From NCBI GenBank assembly GCA_050249235.1, contig JBFWQW010000014.1, positions 1 through 39,496 of the forward strand: a DNA stretch of 39,496 nucleotides, read 5' to 3'. The stretch comes from JAEKLB01 sp050249235 (lineage in GTDB: Bacteria > Actinomycetota > Acidimicrobiia > Acidimicrobiales > CADCSY01). The translations under genes were made by a program, and so were the position numbers. The notes beneath the pieces are model-generated. The model ran no database searches, was not told the origin of the DNA, and was given only the letters and a program-made list of their open reading frames with translations. Each line of letters begins with the position of its first letter. Position 1 is the first letter of the stretch. Of the stretch, positions 27,950 through 35,519 are shown piece after piece.

Positions 27950-28915
27950 ATGGGTGACGTGGAGACCGGCAGCATCGTGCTCTTGGTCGCCGCCGGGGCC
28001 GTGTTGCTCCTGGCGGTGCTGTTCTTCTACTTCGTGCCGATCGGGCTGTGGATCACGGCGATCTTCTCGGGGGTGCGGGTTCGCATCGGCACCCTCATCG
28101 GCATGCGACTGCGCAAGGTCGTGCCGAGCGCCATCATCCGGCCGCTCATCAGCGCCACCAAGGCCGAGATCGACCTCGACATCGGCCAGATGGAGGCGCA
28201 CTACCTGGCGGGGGGCAACGTCGACCGGGTGGTCACCGCGCTGATCTCGGCCGACCGGGCCAACATCCCGCTGCCGTGGAAGCGGGCCACCGCCATCGAC
28301 CTGGCCGGGCGGGACGTCCTCGAGGCGGTGCAGATGAGCGTCAACCCCAAGGTCATCGACACGCCCCGCGTGGCGGCCGTCGCCAAGGACGGCATCCAGG
28401 TGGTGGCGGTCGCCCGGGTGACGGTGCGGGCCAACATCGAGCGCCTGGTGGGCGGGGCCGGCGAGGAGACGATCATCGCCCGCGTCGGCGAGGGGACCGT
28501 CTCGGGCATCGGCTCGGCCGACTCGCACAAGTGGGTGCTGGAGAACCCCGACGCCATCTCGACCCGGGTCCTCGACCGGGGGCTCGACGCCGGGACGGCG
28601 TTCGAGATCCTCTCGATCGACATCGCCGACGTCGACATCGGCCGCAACGTGGGGGCCGAGCTGCAGACCGCCCAGGCCGAGGCGGACAAGAACATCGCCC
28701 AGGCCCGGGCCGAGGAGCGGCGGGCCATGGCCGTGGCCGAGGAGCAGGAGATGCGGGCCCGGGTCGTGGAGGCCGAGGCGCAGGTGCCCCTCGCGCTCGC
28801 CGAGGCCCTGCGCACCGGCAACCTCGGCGTGATGGACCACTACCGGATGGAGAACGTGCAGGCCGACACCCAGATGCGCTCCTCCATCGCCGGCGAGGAC
28901 GAGCCCGACCGGTGA
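27950..28915 (+). CDS. floA: Flotillin-like protein FloA
   Basis: The 321-residue protein has one N-terminal membrane segment (about 9-31, ending VPIGLWI), then the bacterial flotillin-like (SPFH-type) core with LISATKAEIDLDIGQMEAHY, LAGGNVDRVVTALISADRAN and SVNPKVIDTPRVAAVAKDGI, and an Ala/Glu-rich coiled coil near the C-terminus (about 240-285, AQAEADKNIAQARAEERRAM). It organises membrane microdomains and oligomerises at the inner membrane. The length and motifs match the FloA/YqfA family throughout. It follows the NfeD protease gene on the same strand, the standard pairing, and overlaps a small third gene. Confidence 0.95.
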   Translation: MGDVETGSIVLLVAAGAVLLLAVLFFYFVPIGLWITAIFSGVRVRIGTLIGMRLRKVVPSAIIRPLISATKAEIDLDIGQMEAHYLAGGNVDRVVTALISADRANIPLPWKRATAIDLAGRDVLEAVQMSVNPKVIDTPRVAAVAKDGIQVVAVARVTVRANIERLVGGAGEETIIARVGEGTVSGIGSADSHKWVLENPDAISTRVLDRGLDAGTAFEILSIDIADVDIGRNVGAELQTAQAEADKNIAQARAEERRAMAVAEEQEMRARVVEAEAQVPLALAEALRTGNLGVMDHYRMENVQADTQMRSSIAGEDEPDR

Positions 28916-29163
28916 CCGCCGACGGGGAGATCGTGGCGACCGAGATCGACGCGACCCCCGGGCCGCCGCCACCGGAGGAGCGCCCCGTCGAGCGCCGCCG
29001 GGCCGCGCCGGCCAGCCCACCGACCTCGCCCGGTGGCCGGACCCGTGCCGCCCTGCGCGAGATGCTCGGCTCGCCGGCGGCGCTGCGCCAGGCACTGCTC
29101 GTCCGTGAGGTGCTGGGGCCGCCCGTGTCGATGCGCCCGCCCGGGAGCGGACCCCTCCCCTGA
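28912..29163 (+). CDS. Small hypothetical protein coupled to floA (83 aa)
   Basis: GTG 28912 overlaps the floA stop (GTGA), so this frame is likely translated with it. The product has a Pro/Glu/Arg-rich N-terminal half that looks disordered and a short helical C-terminal part (RTRAALREMLGSPAALRQAL, then LVREVLGPPVSMRP). There is no membrane segment or signal. I do not recognise a family. The C-terminal helices could be a protein-binding module for FloA or NfeD, which is inference from position only. Confidence 0.6.
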   Translation: MTADGEIVATEIDATPGPPPPEERPVERRRAAPASPPTSPGGRTRAALREMLGSPAALRQALLVREVLGPPVSMRPPGSGPLP

Positions 29164-29263
29164 ACTGGGACCGGGACGGGGGGCAGCCCGCGTCGTGGTG
29201 TACCGCATCGCCCCCCTCCTCGTCCCCGCGGCCACGAGCTCAGCGGGGCCACAGGGTCGCCCC

Positions 29264-29303
29264 ATACCCCCTGGGGGTTTACAGCGGTACCCCTAGGGGG
29301 TAT
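29264..29303 (+). promoter_or_regulatory. Two tandem CsoR-type operators over the copB promoter
   Basis: Operator 1, ATACCCCCTGGGGGTTTA (29264-29281), and operator 2, TACCCCTAGGGGGTAT (29288-29303), fit the TACCC...GGGTA palindromes of CsoR copper repressors. A promoter is readable: -35 TTTACA (29278-29283), 17-base spacer, -10 TATGGT (29301-29306). Operator 1 covers the -35 and operator 2 fills the spacer; their centres are about 22 bases apart, two helical turns. Binding would block RNA polymerase until Cu(I) releases CsoR. Confidence 0.85.
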
Positions 29304-29328
29304 GGTGGCCGGGTCGAGGAGGGTCGCC

Positions 29329-31425
29329 ATGTCGAAGGCCGAAGTCCGCCCGCACGGAGAGCACGAAGCCCATCACGGGAGCTCGCACGCGGACGCCGAC
29401 CACGGCGCCGCGGACACGGCGCCCCGTCATCAGGGGCACGCCGGCCACGGCGGCGGGCACGGGGCCCATCACGGCCACCACGTCGACCGGTTCCGGCGCC
29501 GCTTCTGGGTGACCTTGGCCCTGACCGCGCCGGTGGTCGTGACCAGCCACATGATCATGGACTGGTTCGGCTACGAGCTCGACTTCGCCGGGATGGAGTG
29601 GGTCGGCCCGGTGCTCGGGTCGTTCATCTTCCTCTGGTCGGGTTGGCCGTTCCTGGCCGGCGGGATGCAGGAGACCTGTGACCGCGAGCCCGGGATGATG
29701 TTGCTGATCGCCATGGCGATCACCGGCGCCTACGTGGCGTCGATGGCGACGTCGCTCGACTGGTTCGACCTGGACTTCTGGTGGGAGCTGGCGGCGCTGA
29801 TCACCATCATGCTGTTGGGCCACTGGCAGGAGATGAAGGCCCTCGGTCAAGCCCAGGACGCCCTCGCCGCCTTGGCCGCCCTCCTTCCCGACGAGGCGGA
29901 ACGGGTGGTCGACGGCGGCCTCGAGACGGTGGGCATCGATGAGCTGCGCGCCGGCGAGGTGGTGCTGGTGCGCGCCGGCGGCCGGGTCCCGGCGGACGGT
30001 GAGGTCGTCGAGGGCGCGGCCGACCTGGACGAGTCGATGATCACCGGCGAGTCGCGGCCGATCCCCAAGGGCGTCGGCGACCGCGTGGTTGCCGGGACGG
30101 TGGCGACGGATTCGTCGCTGCGGGTCAGGGTCGATGCCGTCGGTGACGAGACCGCGCTCGCCGGGATCCAGCGGCTCGTGGCCGAGGCGCAGGCGTCGAC
30201 CTCGCGCGCCCAGGTCCTCGCCGACCGGGCCGCGGCCCTGCTGTTCTACGTCGCGACCGCCGCCGCCCTCGTCACTGCAGCCGCCTGGCTGGCCGCCGGC
30301 ACCGTCGACGACGCCGTCGTCCGGGTGGTGACCGTCCTGGTCATCTCCTGCCCCCACGCCCTGGGGCTGGCGATCCCGCTGACGACGTCGCTGACCTCGG
30401 CGATCGCCGCCCGCAACGGCATCCTCGTCAAGGACCGCCTCGCCCTCGAGCAGAGCCGCACCGTCGACACCTTCCTGTTCGACAAGACCGGCACCCTCAC
30501 CAAGGGGGAGCACACCGTCATCGGTGTCGCCGCCGCCGACGGGCTCACCGATGCCGAGGTGCTGCGGATCGCCGGTGGCGTGGAGTCCGACAGCGAGCAC
30601 CCGCTCGCTCGGGCCATCCTCCGAGCGGCCGGCGAACGGGGTGCGATCGCGGCGGCGAGCGGGTTCCGGTCGATCACCGGCCGAGGGGTCGAAGCCGATA
30701 TCGACGGCGCCACCTACGCCGTGGGTGGCCCCGCGCTGCTGCGTGAGCGCCGGCTGGACGAGCCCGCCGAGCTGGCAGACGCCGTCGGCGCGTGGAAGAG
30801 CCGGGGAGCTGCGGTCCTGTACGTGGTGCGGGGCTCGACGATCGTGGGTGCCCTTGCGCTCGAAGACGAGGTCCGGCCGGAGGCGCGGGCCGCCGTGCAG
30901 GCGCTCCAGCGGCTCGGCCGCCGGGTGGTGATGATCACCGGCGACGCCCGCCAGGTCGCCGACGCGGTCGGCCGCGACCTCGGCGTCGACGAGATCTTCG
31001 CCGAGGTCCTGCCCGAGGACAAGGCCGCGAAGGTGGCCGAGCTCCAGTGCCGGGGCCGGAAGGTGGCCATGGTCGGCGATGGCGTGAACGACGCGCCGGC
31101 GCTGGCCCGGGCCGACGTCGGCATCGCCATCGGCGCCGGAACCGACGTCGCCATGGAGTCGGCCGGGCTGATCCTGACCAGCTCCGATCCTCGGGCCGTC
31201 GTCGCCATCATCCGTCTGTCGAAGGCGGCGTACCGCAAGAGCCTCCAGAACCTGTGGTGGGCCGCCGGCTACAACGTGGCCGCCATCCCCCTCGCCGCCG
31301 GTGCGCTGGCCTGGGCCGGGTTCAACCTGCCCCCCGCCGTCGGGGCGGTCCTCATGAGCGCCTCGACCATCGTCGTGGCCGCCAACGCCCAGCTCCTGCG
31401 CCGGGTCGACATCCGCCCGGCCTGA
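29329..31425 (+). CDS. copB: Copper-translocating P1B-type ATPase, CPH (CopB) type
   Basis: This 698-residue heavy-metal pump has a His-rich cytoplasmic N-terminus (about residues 5-50, over a dozen His) instead of a CXXC ferredoxin-like domain. The transmembrane metal site is SCPHALGLAIPL with Cys341-Pro-His, the phosphorylation site FDKTGTLTKG has Asp385, and the HP motif (SDSEHPLARAI), TGES and GDGVNDAPALA are all present. CPH together with a His-rich N-terminus defines the CopB group, which exports Cu (Cu2+ or Cu+). ATG 29329 has a strong ribosome binding site (GAGGAGGG). The promoter carries two CsoR-type sites; no csoR gene or copper chaperone is within the window. Confidence 0.95.
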   Translation: MSKAEVRPHGEHEAHHGSSHADADHGAADTAPRHQGHAGHGGGHGAHHGHHVDRFRRRFWVTLALTAPVVVTSHMIMDWFGYELDFAGMEWVGPVLGSFIFLWSGWPFLAGGMQETCDREPGMMLLIAMAITGAYVASMATSLDWFDLDFWWELAALITIMLLGHWQEMKALGQAQDALAALAALLPDEAERVVDGGLETVGIDELRAGEVVLVRAGGRVPADGEVVEGAADLDESMITGESRPIPKGVGDRVVAGTVATDSSLRVRVDAVGDETALAGIQRLVAEAQASTSRAQVLADRAAALLFYVATAAALVTAAAWLAAGTVDDAVVRVVTVLVISCPHALGLAIPLTTSLTSAIAARNGILVKDRLALEQSRTVDTFLFDKTGTLTKGEHTVIGVAAADGLTDAEVLRIAGGVESDSEHPLARAILRAAGERGAIAAASGFRSITGRGVEADIDGATYAVGGPALLRERRLDEPAELADAVGAWKSRGAAVLYVVRGSTIVGALALEDEVRPEARAAVQALQRLGRRVVMITGDARQVADAVGRDLGVDEIFAEVLPEDKAAKVAELQCRGRKVAMVGDGVNDAPALARADVGIAIGAGTDVAMESAGLILTSSDPRAVVAIIRLSKAAYRKSLQNLWWAAGYNVAAIPLAAGALAWAGFNLPPAVGAVLMSASTIVVAANAQLLRRVDIRPA

Positions 31426-31498
31426 GTCACGAGGCAGCGCACCGCCCACCGGTCGAACGGAGGACCTGCGACCGTCGCCGGCAGGTACTCACCCGGTG

Positions 31499-31775
31499 TC
31501 AGGCGCCTCCGGGCGACACGACGCCGGTCTCGTAGGCGAGCATCACGAGCTGGGCGCGATCGCGGACCGCGAGCTTCATGAGCAGGCGGCTCACGTGGGT
31601 CTTGACCGTGGCGTGGCTGACGAAGAGGCCGGCGGCGATCTCGGCGTTGGACTGCCCCTTGGCGACCCACTCCAGGACCTCCCGCTCCCGCTCCGTGAGA
31701 TGCCCGAGGCTGGCGGCGGCGGCCGCCGCGACGCCCTGCTCGGGGCGGCGGGCGAACTCGTCGCCCAGGCCCGCA
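31499..31775 (-). pseudogene. 3' remnant of a NarL/FixJ-type response regulator
   Basis: Reading the minus strand up to the stop at 31499-31501 gives the end of a LuxR-type response regulator: a linker (DEFARRPEQGV), then LTEREREVLEWVAKGQSNAE, IAAGLFVSHATVKTHVSRLL and LAVRDRAQLVMLAYETGVV. This is a full helix-turn-helix domain of about 70 residues plus a little linker. The receiver domain and start are missing: upstream of about 31775 the sequence turns into a permease gene on the other strand. With no start of its own it is almost certainly dead. Confidence 0.85.
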
Positions 31776-31784
31776 TCACACCCG

Positions 31785-32601
31785 CCCTGGTCGGTGGCAT
31801 CGAGACGCCGATGCTGTCGGCGTTCGACGCGCGGACCATCGGCGACATCTTCCGTCTGGGCGAGGTCAGGGGCGACCTGGCGGGCTCGGCGCGGATGGCA
31901 TGGCCGTCTCGGAGGCGTACGCAGCGAGCGAGGACCTGCGGATCGGCTCCACCGTGCCCGTCACCTTCCCGACGGGAGCCGCCACGTTCACCGTGCGGGC
32001 CGCCCACGAGCGCGGCACGGACTGGGTCGGCGACCAGTTCCTCGGCCTCGACGGCTTCCGAGCCGCGGCCATGGGCGACCTCGACTTCCGGGTGTACGTC
32101 GCCGGTGACGGGGCTGCCATCGAGGCGGTGGCCGCCGCGTACGCATTGGCCGAGGTGCTCGACGAGGACGGGTTCCTCGACGTGGTGAACGCCGAAGTGG
32201 ACTCGATGCTCGGGCTCTTCTACGCCATGCTCGGCCTGGCGGTGGTGATCGCCCTGTTCGGCATCGCCAACACCCTGTCGCTGTCCACCTTCGAACGGAC
32301 CCGGGAGCTCGGCCTGCTGCGGGCGGTCGGCATGCACCGTGGCCAGCTGCGGTCCTCCGTGCGATGGGAGGCCGTGATCATCGCGGTGTTCGGCGCGACG
32401 CTGGGCCTCGGTGTCGGCACCTTCTTCGGGTGGGCCGTCGTGCGAGCCATGGCCGGGGAGGGCCTCGACGGGCTGACGATCCCGGTCGCCAACCTCCTGG
32501 TCGTCACGGGCGTCGCGGCGTTGGCAGGGGCCGTGGCGGCGGTGCTGCCGGCCCGCCGGGCGGCACGGTTGAAGGTGCTCGAGGCGGTGAGCGCCGCCTG
32601 A
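31785..32601 (+). pseudogene. 3' remnant of an FtsX-like ABC transporter permease, frameshifted
   Basis: The first part (frame of 31785, about 30 residues, PALVGGIETPMLSAFDARTI then GDIFRLGEVRGDLAG) and the second part (frame of 31900-32601, MAVSEAYAASEDLRIGSTVP to the end) are consecutive stretches of a MacB/FtsX-type permease in different frames. One base seems to be missing near 31878-31886. The second part holds three membrane helices (about 32200-32270, 32370-32440 and 32490-32550) and the EIxxLRAVGM-like motif ELGLLRAVGMHRGQ. Normal family members are about 800 residues, so two thirds are gone. The nucleotide-binding subunit is also absent. Confidence 0.82.
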
Positions 32602-32614
32602 TCCCCGCTTCCCT

Positions 32615-32652
32615 GACGGCGCCCTCCTCGCATCGGCGGGGAGGGCGCCGTC
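32615..32652. terminator. Strong GC hairpin after the permease remnant
   Basis: A perfect 13-bp stem, GACGGCGCCCTCC (32615-32627) with its complement at 32640-32652, encloses a 12-base loop. It begins 13 bases after the stop of the permease remnant, so the old terminator survives although the gene is broken. No T-tract. Confidence 0.8.
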
Positions 32653-32737
32653 GCGCCCGCCGGGTCATCCCCGAGACGGAGACACGAAGCGACGCAGGGC
32701 GGATGACCTCCGTCGGTGCGGGTGGGACGGTGTCACC

Positions 32738-33409
32738 ATGACCTCACGCACCTGGTGGCCGGCCTTCGGCATCGCCACCTTCGTCCTGACCCCGCTCGCA
32801 CTGGCCGGCGTCGGCGACGCGCCCGATCCGCACCTGGGCGACGCCGAGATCACCGCATGGTTCACCCTGCACCGTGACGCCGTGCTGGCTTCGGCGCCGT
32901 TCGGCTACCTCACCGCCCTGGCGATCGGCCTGTTCTCCTTCGGGCTGGCCGCCGAGCTGTCGGTACGCCCGGCGGCGGCGGTGCGGGCCGGCGGCAGCAT
33001 CGCCGCCGGCTACTTCGCCTTCCTGCAGGTCGCCTACACCACGCTGGCCTACGGCGGCGACGCCGGCGGGCTCTTCGTCGCGACGATCCTGACCGTCCCG
33101 GTGTTCGCCATCGGCGTGGCGCTGCTGCTCGGCGGGGCCGCCGGGGGCGGCATCCGCCCGCGGTGGCTGTCCCGGCTCGCCGCCGCCGGTGCCGTGGCCG
33201 TGACACCCGCCGTCCTCTCGTTCGCCGACAGCGGCTGGCTCTCCCCCGACGTCGAGCAACAGGTCGTGGCCAACGGCCTGCTGCTCTGGCTCCTCCTCGC
33301 CGGCATCCGGCTCACCGGCCGCCGCAGCACACCGGCCGCCGCCAGCGGCCCACGGGTCGCCGAGCCGCCGGCCCGCCAGGTCGACGACGTGGCGGTGAGC
33401 TGGTGGTAG
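32738..33409 (+). CDS. Hypothetical six-helix membrane protein
   Basis: This 223-residue protein has about six hydrophobic segments (around residues 8-24, 50-72, 84-104, 110-130, 145-162 and 175-195) and a short Pro/Arg-rich tail ending VDDVAVSWW. The stretch DPHLGDAEITAWFTLHRDAV between helices 1 and 2 would be an exposed loop. The pattern resembles small uncharacterised actinobacterial membrane proteins, but I cannot name a family. A strong terminator at 32615 precedes it and a hairpin at 33413 follows, so it is probably its own unit. Confidence 0.75.
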   Translation: MTSRTWWPAFGIATFVLTPLALAGVGDAPDPHLGDAEITAWFTLHRDAVLASAPFGYLTALAIGLFSFGLAAELSVRPAAAVRAGGSIAAGYFAFLQVAYTTLAYGGDAGGLFVATILTVPVFAIGVALLLGGAAGGGIRPRWLSRLAAAGAVAVTPAVLSFADSGWLSPDVEQQVVANGLLLWLLLAGIRLTGRRSTPAAASGPRVAEPPARQVDDVAVSWW

Positions 33410-33412
33410 CGC

Positions 33413-33433
33413 CACGGGTGTTTGGCGCACCCG
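33413..33433. terminator. Candidate terminator hairpin
   Basis: CGGGTG (33415-33420) pairs with CACCCG (33428-33433) around the loop TTTGGCG, and CCAC/GTGG can extend it past a small bulge. It lies four bases after the stop of the membrane protein gene and before the lipoprotein gene. Confidence 0.4.
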
Positions 33434-33441
33434 TTCGTGGG

Positions 33442-33453
33442 TAGCGCTCGGCC
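33442..33453 (+). promoter_or_regulatory. Leaderless-type -10 element for the lipoprotein gene
   Basis: TAGCGC (33442-33447) stands exactly six bases before GTG 33454, in the context GTAGCGCTCGGCCGTG. The HD/LuxR gene at 2657 has the near-identical GTAGCCTCCGGCCGTG. No ribosome binding site is visible. Confidence 0.4.
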
Positions 33454-33843
33454 GTGCGAGCCCGACGTGCCTTCCTGACGCTCAGCCTCGGCTTCGTCCT
33501 TCTCGCCGGCTGCGGCGACGACGACGACACCGAGGACACCCTCGACCGGGTGGAGGAGAACATCCGGGAGGGCGCCGAGGACGCGGGAGACGCGGCCGAT
33601 GACGCGTGGGCGACCTTGCGCACCGGCTTCGAGCGGCTGGTCGACGAAGCCGCAACCGGCGACGACCAGGCCCAGGACGAGCTGCTCGAGGAGTGCCGCG
33701 ACGCGCTGGAAGACCTCCGTCAGGCCGACGACGCTGACGCCGAGCGCGTCGGCGAGCTATGCGACCGGATCCGGGACGCAGATGACGAGACCGCGTGGGA
33801 CGAGTTGCGGTCCGAGTTCGAGGACCTCGACGGAAGCCGTTGA
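33454..33843 (+). CDS. Small acidic lipoprotein
   Basis: The 129-residue protein begins VRARRAFLTLSLGFVLLAGC, a classical lipoprotein signal: basic n-region, hydrophobic core and the lipobox LAGC with Cys at residue 20. The mature part is almost all charged and strongly acidic (GDDDDTEDTLDRVEENIREG, later runs of Asp/Glu with Ala), predicted helical, with two further Cys near the middle and end (EECRDALED, GELCDRIRD) that could form a disulfide. Export and lipid anchoring to the outer face of the membrane is well supported. The function is unknown; acidic helices might bind cations. The start appears leaderless. Confidence 0.85.
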   Translation: MRARRAFLTLSLGFVLLAGCGDDDDTEDTLDRVEENIREGAEDAGDAADDAWATLRTGFERLVDEAATGDDQAQDELLEECRDALEDLRQADDADAERVGELCDRIRDADDETAWDELRSEFEDLDGSR

Positions 33844-33858
33844 ATCAGCTCCGCTGAT
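33844..33858. terminator. Short hairpin at lipoprotein gene end
   Basis: ATCAGC-TCC-GCTGAT (33844-33858) is a perfect 6-bp stem with a three-base loop, starting directly after the stop codon at 33841-33843. It is weak for a terminator but well placed between two convergent genes. Confidence 0.4.
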
Positions 33859-33907
33859 CTCAGCTCCTCGACACATCGTCCGGCTCATCGGGTGTGGCCG
33901 AGGGCGC

Positions 33908-34837
33908 CTACCCGGTGGTGGCCCTCTCGCCTCGTAGAGCGAGCGCGACGTCCTCGTCGACCAGGTCGGCGTTGATCGCGATTGCCGCCGCCGAGCCGGC
34001 GCCCGCGGCGGTGATCACCTGCGCCCGGGGGTCGGCGACGTTGCCCGCCGCCCAGACGCCCGGGTTGCTCGTCCTGCCCATGCCGTCGACCCGGACGAAC
34101 CCGGCGTCGTCGAAGGCACAGCCCAGGAGGGAGAGGAGCCCGCCGTCACGGGGGCGGATGCGGGGGCGGACGAACACCGCGGCCACAGGCACGACCCGCC
34201 CGTCGGACGTCTCGACCCCTGCCAGGCGGTCGTCCTCGATCACGAGCCGGTTCACGGCCTCGTCCTCGATGCGGATCCCCCGCGCCGTGAGCTGCCTGCG
34301 CTCCTCCGGAGCCAGCTCCGAGGTGTGGCTGAAGAAGACGACGTCGTCCGACCACTGGCGGATCAGCAGGGCGTGCTGGACCGACCCGGGCAGCTCGGCG
34401 AGCAGCCCGAGCGGGCGGTCCCGCACCTCCCAGCCATGGCAGTACGGGCAGTGCAGCACGTCCCGACCCCACCGCTCCCGCACGCCCGGAACGTCGGGGA
34501 TCTCGTCACCGGCGCCCGTCGCCACGAGCAGCCGGCGGGCCAAGAGGCGCTCGCCGGTCTGGAGCGTCACCTCGAACCCTGGCGCCACGGATGTGACCTC
34601 GCCCGGCCGCACCTCGACGCCGTAGCCGGCGACCTCGGCCCGTCCCGAGGCGAGCAGCTCGGACGGCGGCATGCCGTCGCGTGACAGGTAGCCGTGCATG
34701 TGCGCCGCGGGCGCGTTGCGGGGCGAACCGGCATCGATCACCACCACTCGGCGTCGCGCCCGCCCGAGCACGAGGGCGGCGCTCAGGCCCGCCGCCCCGC
34801 CACCGATGACCACCACGTCCCTGGCCTCCGCGTCCAT
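33908..34837 (-). CDS. Thioredoxin-reductase-like NAD(P)/FAD oxidoreductase
   Basis: The 309-residue flavoprotein has the FAD motif VVIGGGAAGLSAALVLGRAR at residues ~9-28, the redox pair CPYC (Cys130, Cys133) followed by HGWEVRD in the position of the thioredoxin reductase active site, and a C-terminal FAD contact VWAAGNVADPRAQV with AAGAGSAAAIAINADLV. This subgroup, with CPYCHG[WY]E, differs from classical TrxB (CATC) and its partner substrate is usually unknown. ATG 34835-34837 has an almost perfect ribosome binding site (GGAGGTGA, seven bases away). It is divergent from an XRE-cupin regulator, a common pairing suggesting that the regulator controls it. Confidence 0.93.
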   Translation of the reverse strand: MDAEARDVVVIGGGAAGLSAALVLGRARRRVVVIDAGSPRNAPAAHMHGYLSRDGMPPSELLASGRAEVAGYGVEVRPGEVTSVAPGFEVTLQTGERLLARRLLVATGAGDEIPDVPGVRERWGRDVLHCPYCHGWEVRDRPLGLLAELPGSVQHALLIRQWSDDVVFFSHTSELAPEERRQLTARGIRIEDEAVNRLVIEDDRLAGVETSDGRVVPVAAVFVRPRIRPRDGGLLSLLGCAFDDAGFVRVDGMGRTSNPGVWAAGNVADPRAQVITAAGAGSAAAIAINADLVDEDVALALRGERATTG

Positions 34838-34880
34838 CGCGATCACCTCCTCGCTGAAGACTGCTCCCGGGTCCTCGTCC

Positions 34881-34923
34881 CGACAACTCCTGTTGCCGAA
34901 GCCGGGAACGGGAAGTTGACTTC
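34881..34923. promoter_or_regulatory. Two inverted repeats in the oxidoreductase/XRE divergent region
   Basis: CGACAAC-TCCT-GTTGCCG (34881-34898) is a near-perfect palindrome with one mismatch, and GAAGT-TG-ACTTC (34912-34923) is a perfect one, five bases before the XRE start codon. Both lie in the 91-base region between divergent genes, the expected place for an autoregulatory XRE operator. Confidence 0.5.
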
Positions 34924-34928
34924 GACCG

Positions 34929-35519
34929 ATGCCGTCGGACGAGGTCAAGAGCGTGCTCGCCGATGTCGGCGCCCGATTGCGGAGGATCCGGACGCAACGC
35001 GACATCACGCTCACCGAGCTCGCCGCCGCGACCGGCATCTCGAAGAGCACGTTGTCCCGGTTGGAGTCCGGGCAGCGGCGGCCGAGCCTCGAGCTCCTCC
35101 TCCCGATCTCCGAGGCGTTCCGGGTGCCGCTCGACGAGCTCGTGGGCGCACCGGAGGTCGGCGACCCGCGCATCCGCCTTCGTCCCCAGAAGCGGAACGG
35201 GCGACTCGTCGTGCCGCTGACGCAGCAGCCGCGCGGCATGCATGCGTGGAAGGTCGTCATCGCGCCCGAGCGCAAGGCGCCCGAGCTGCGGTCGCACGAC
35301 GGCTACGAGTGGCTCTACGTCCTCAGCGGCGAGCTGAGGCTCCTGATCGCCGAGCACGACGTCGTGATGAAGGCCGGCGAGGTCGCCGAGTTCGACACGC
35401 AGGTGCCGCACTGGTTCGGCGCGGCCGGCGATCGGCCGGTGGAGATCCTCAGCCTGCTGGGTCGGCAGGGCGAGCGGATCCACGTGCGGGCCGCGCCCCG
35501 AGCGCGGGCGAGATCGTGA
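34929..35519 (+). CDS. XRE-family transcriptional regulator with cupin domain
   Basis: The 196-residue protein joins an XRE helix-turn-helix (about residues 11-66: LRRIRTQRDITLTELAAATG, ISKSTLSRLESGQRRPSLEL) to a C-terminal cupin domain (about 95-185: ELRSHDGYEWLYVLSGELRL, GEVAEFDTQVPHWFGAA). The cupin His/Glu/His pattern (SHDGYEW ... PHW) could hold a metal or small ligand. Regulators of this type repress nearby oxidoreductase or amino-acid genes. It is divergent from the thioredoxin-reductase-like gene, and its stop overlaps the MalT-type gene (GTGA), so a small ligand sensor is translated together with a large ATPase regulator. ATG 34929 lacks an obvious ribosome binding site. Confidence 0.92.
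   Translation: MPSDEVKSVLADVGARLRRIRTQRDITLTELAAATGISKSTLSRLESGQRRPSLELLLPISEAFRVPLDELVGAPEVGDPRIRLRPQKRNGRLVVPLTQQPRGMHAWKVVIAPERKAPELRSHDGYEWLYVLSGELRLLIAEHDVVMKAGEVAEFDTQVPHWFGAAGDRPVEILSLLGRQGERIHVRAAPRARARS

Noticed and set aside
31426..32601. Transposon or integrase footprint as cause of the remnant pair
   Set aside because: No transposase, terminal inverted repeats or target duplications are visible; a simple deletion explains the layout.
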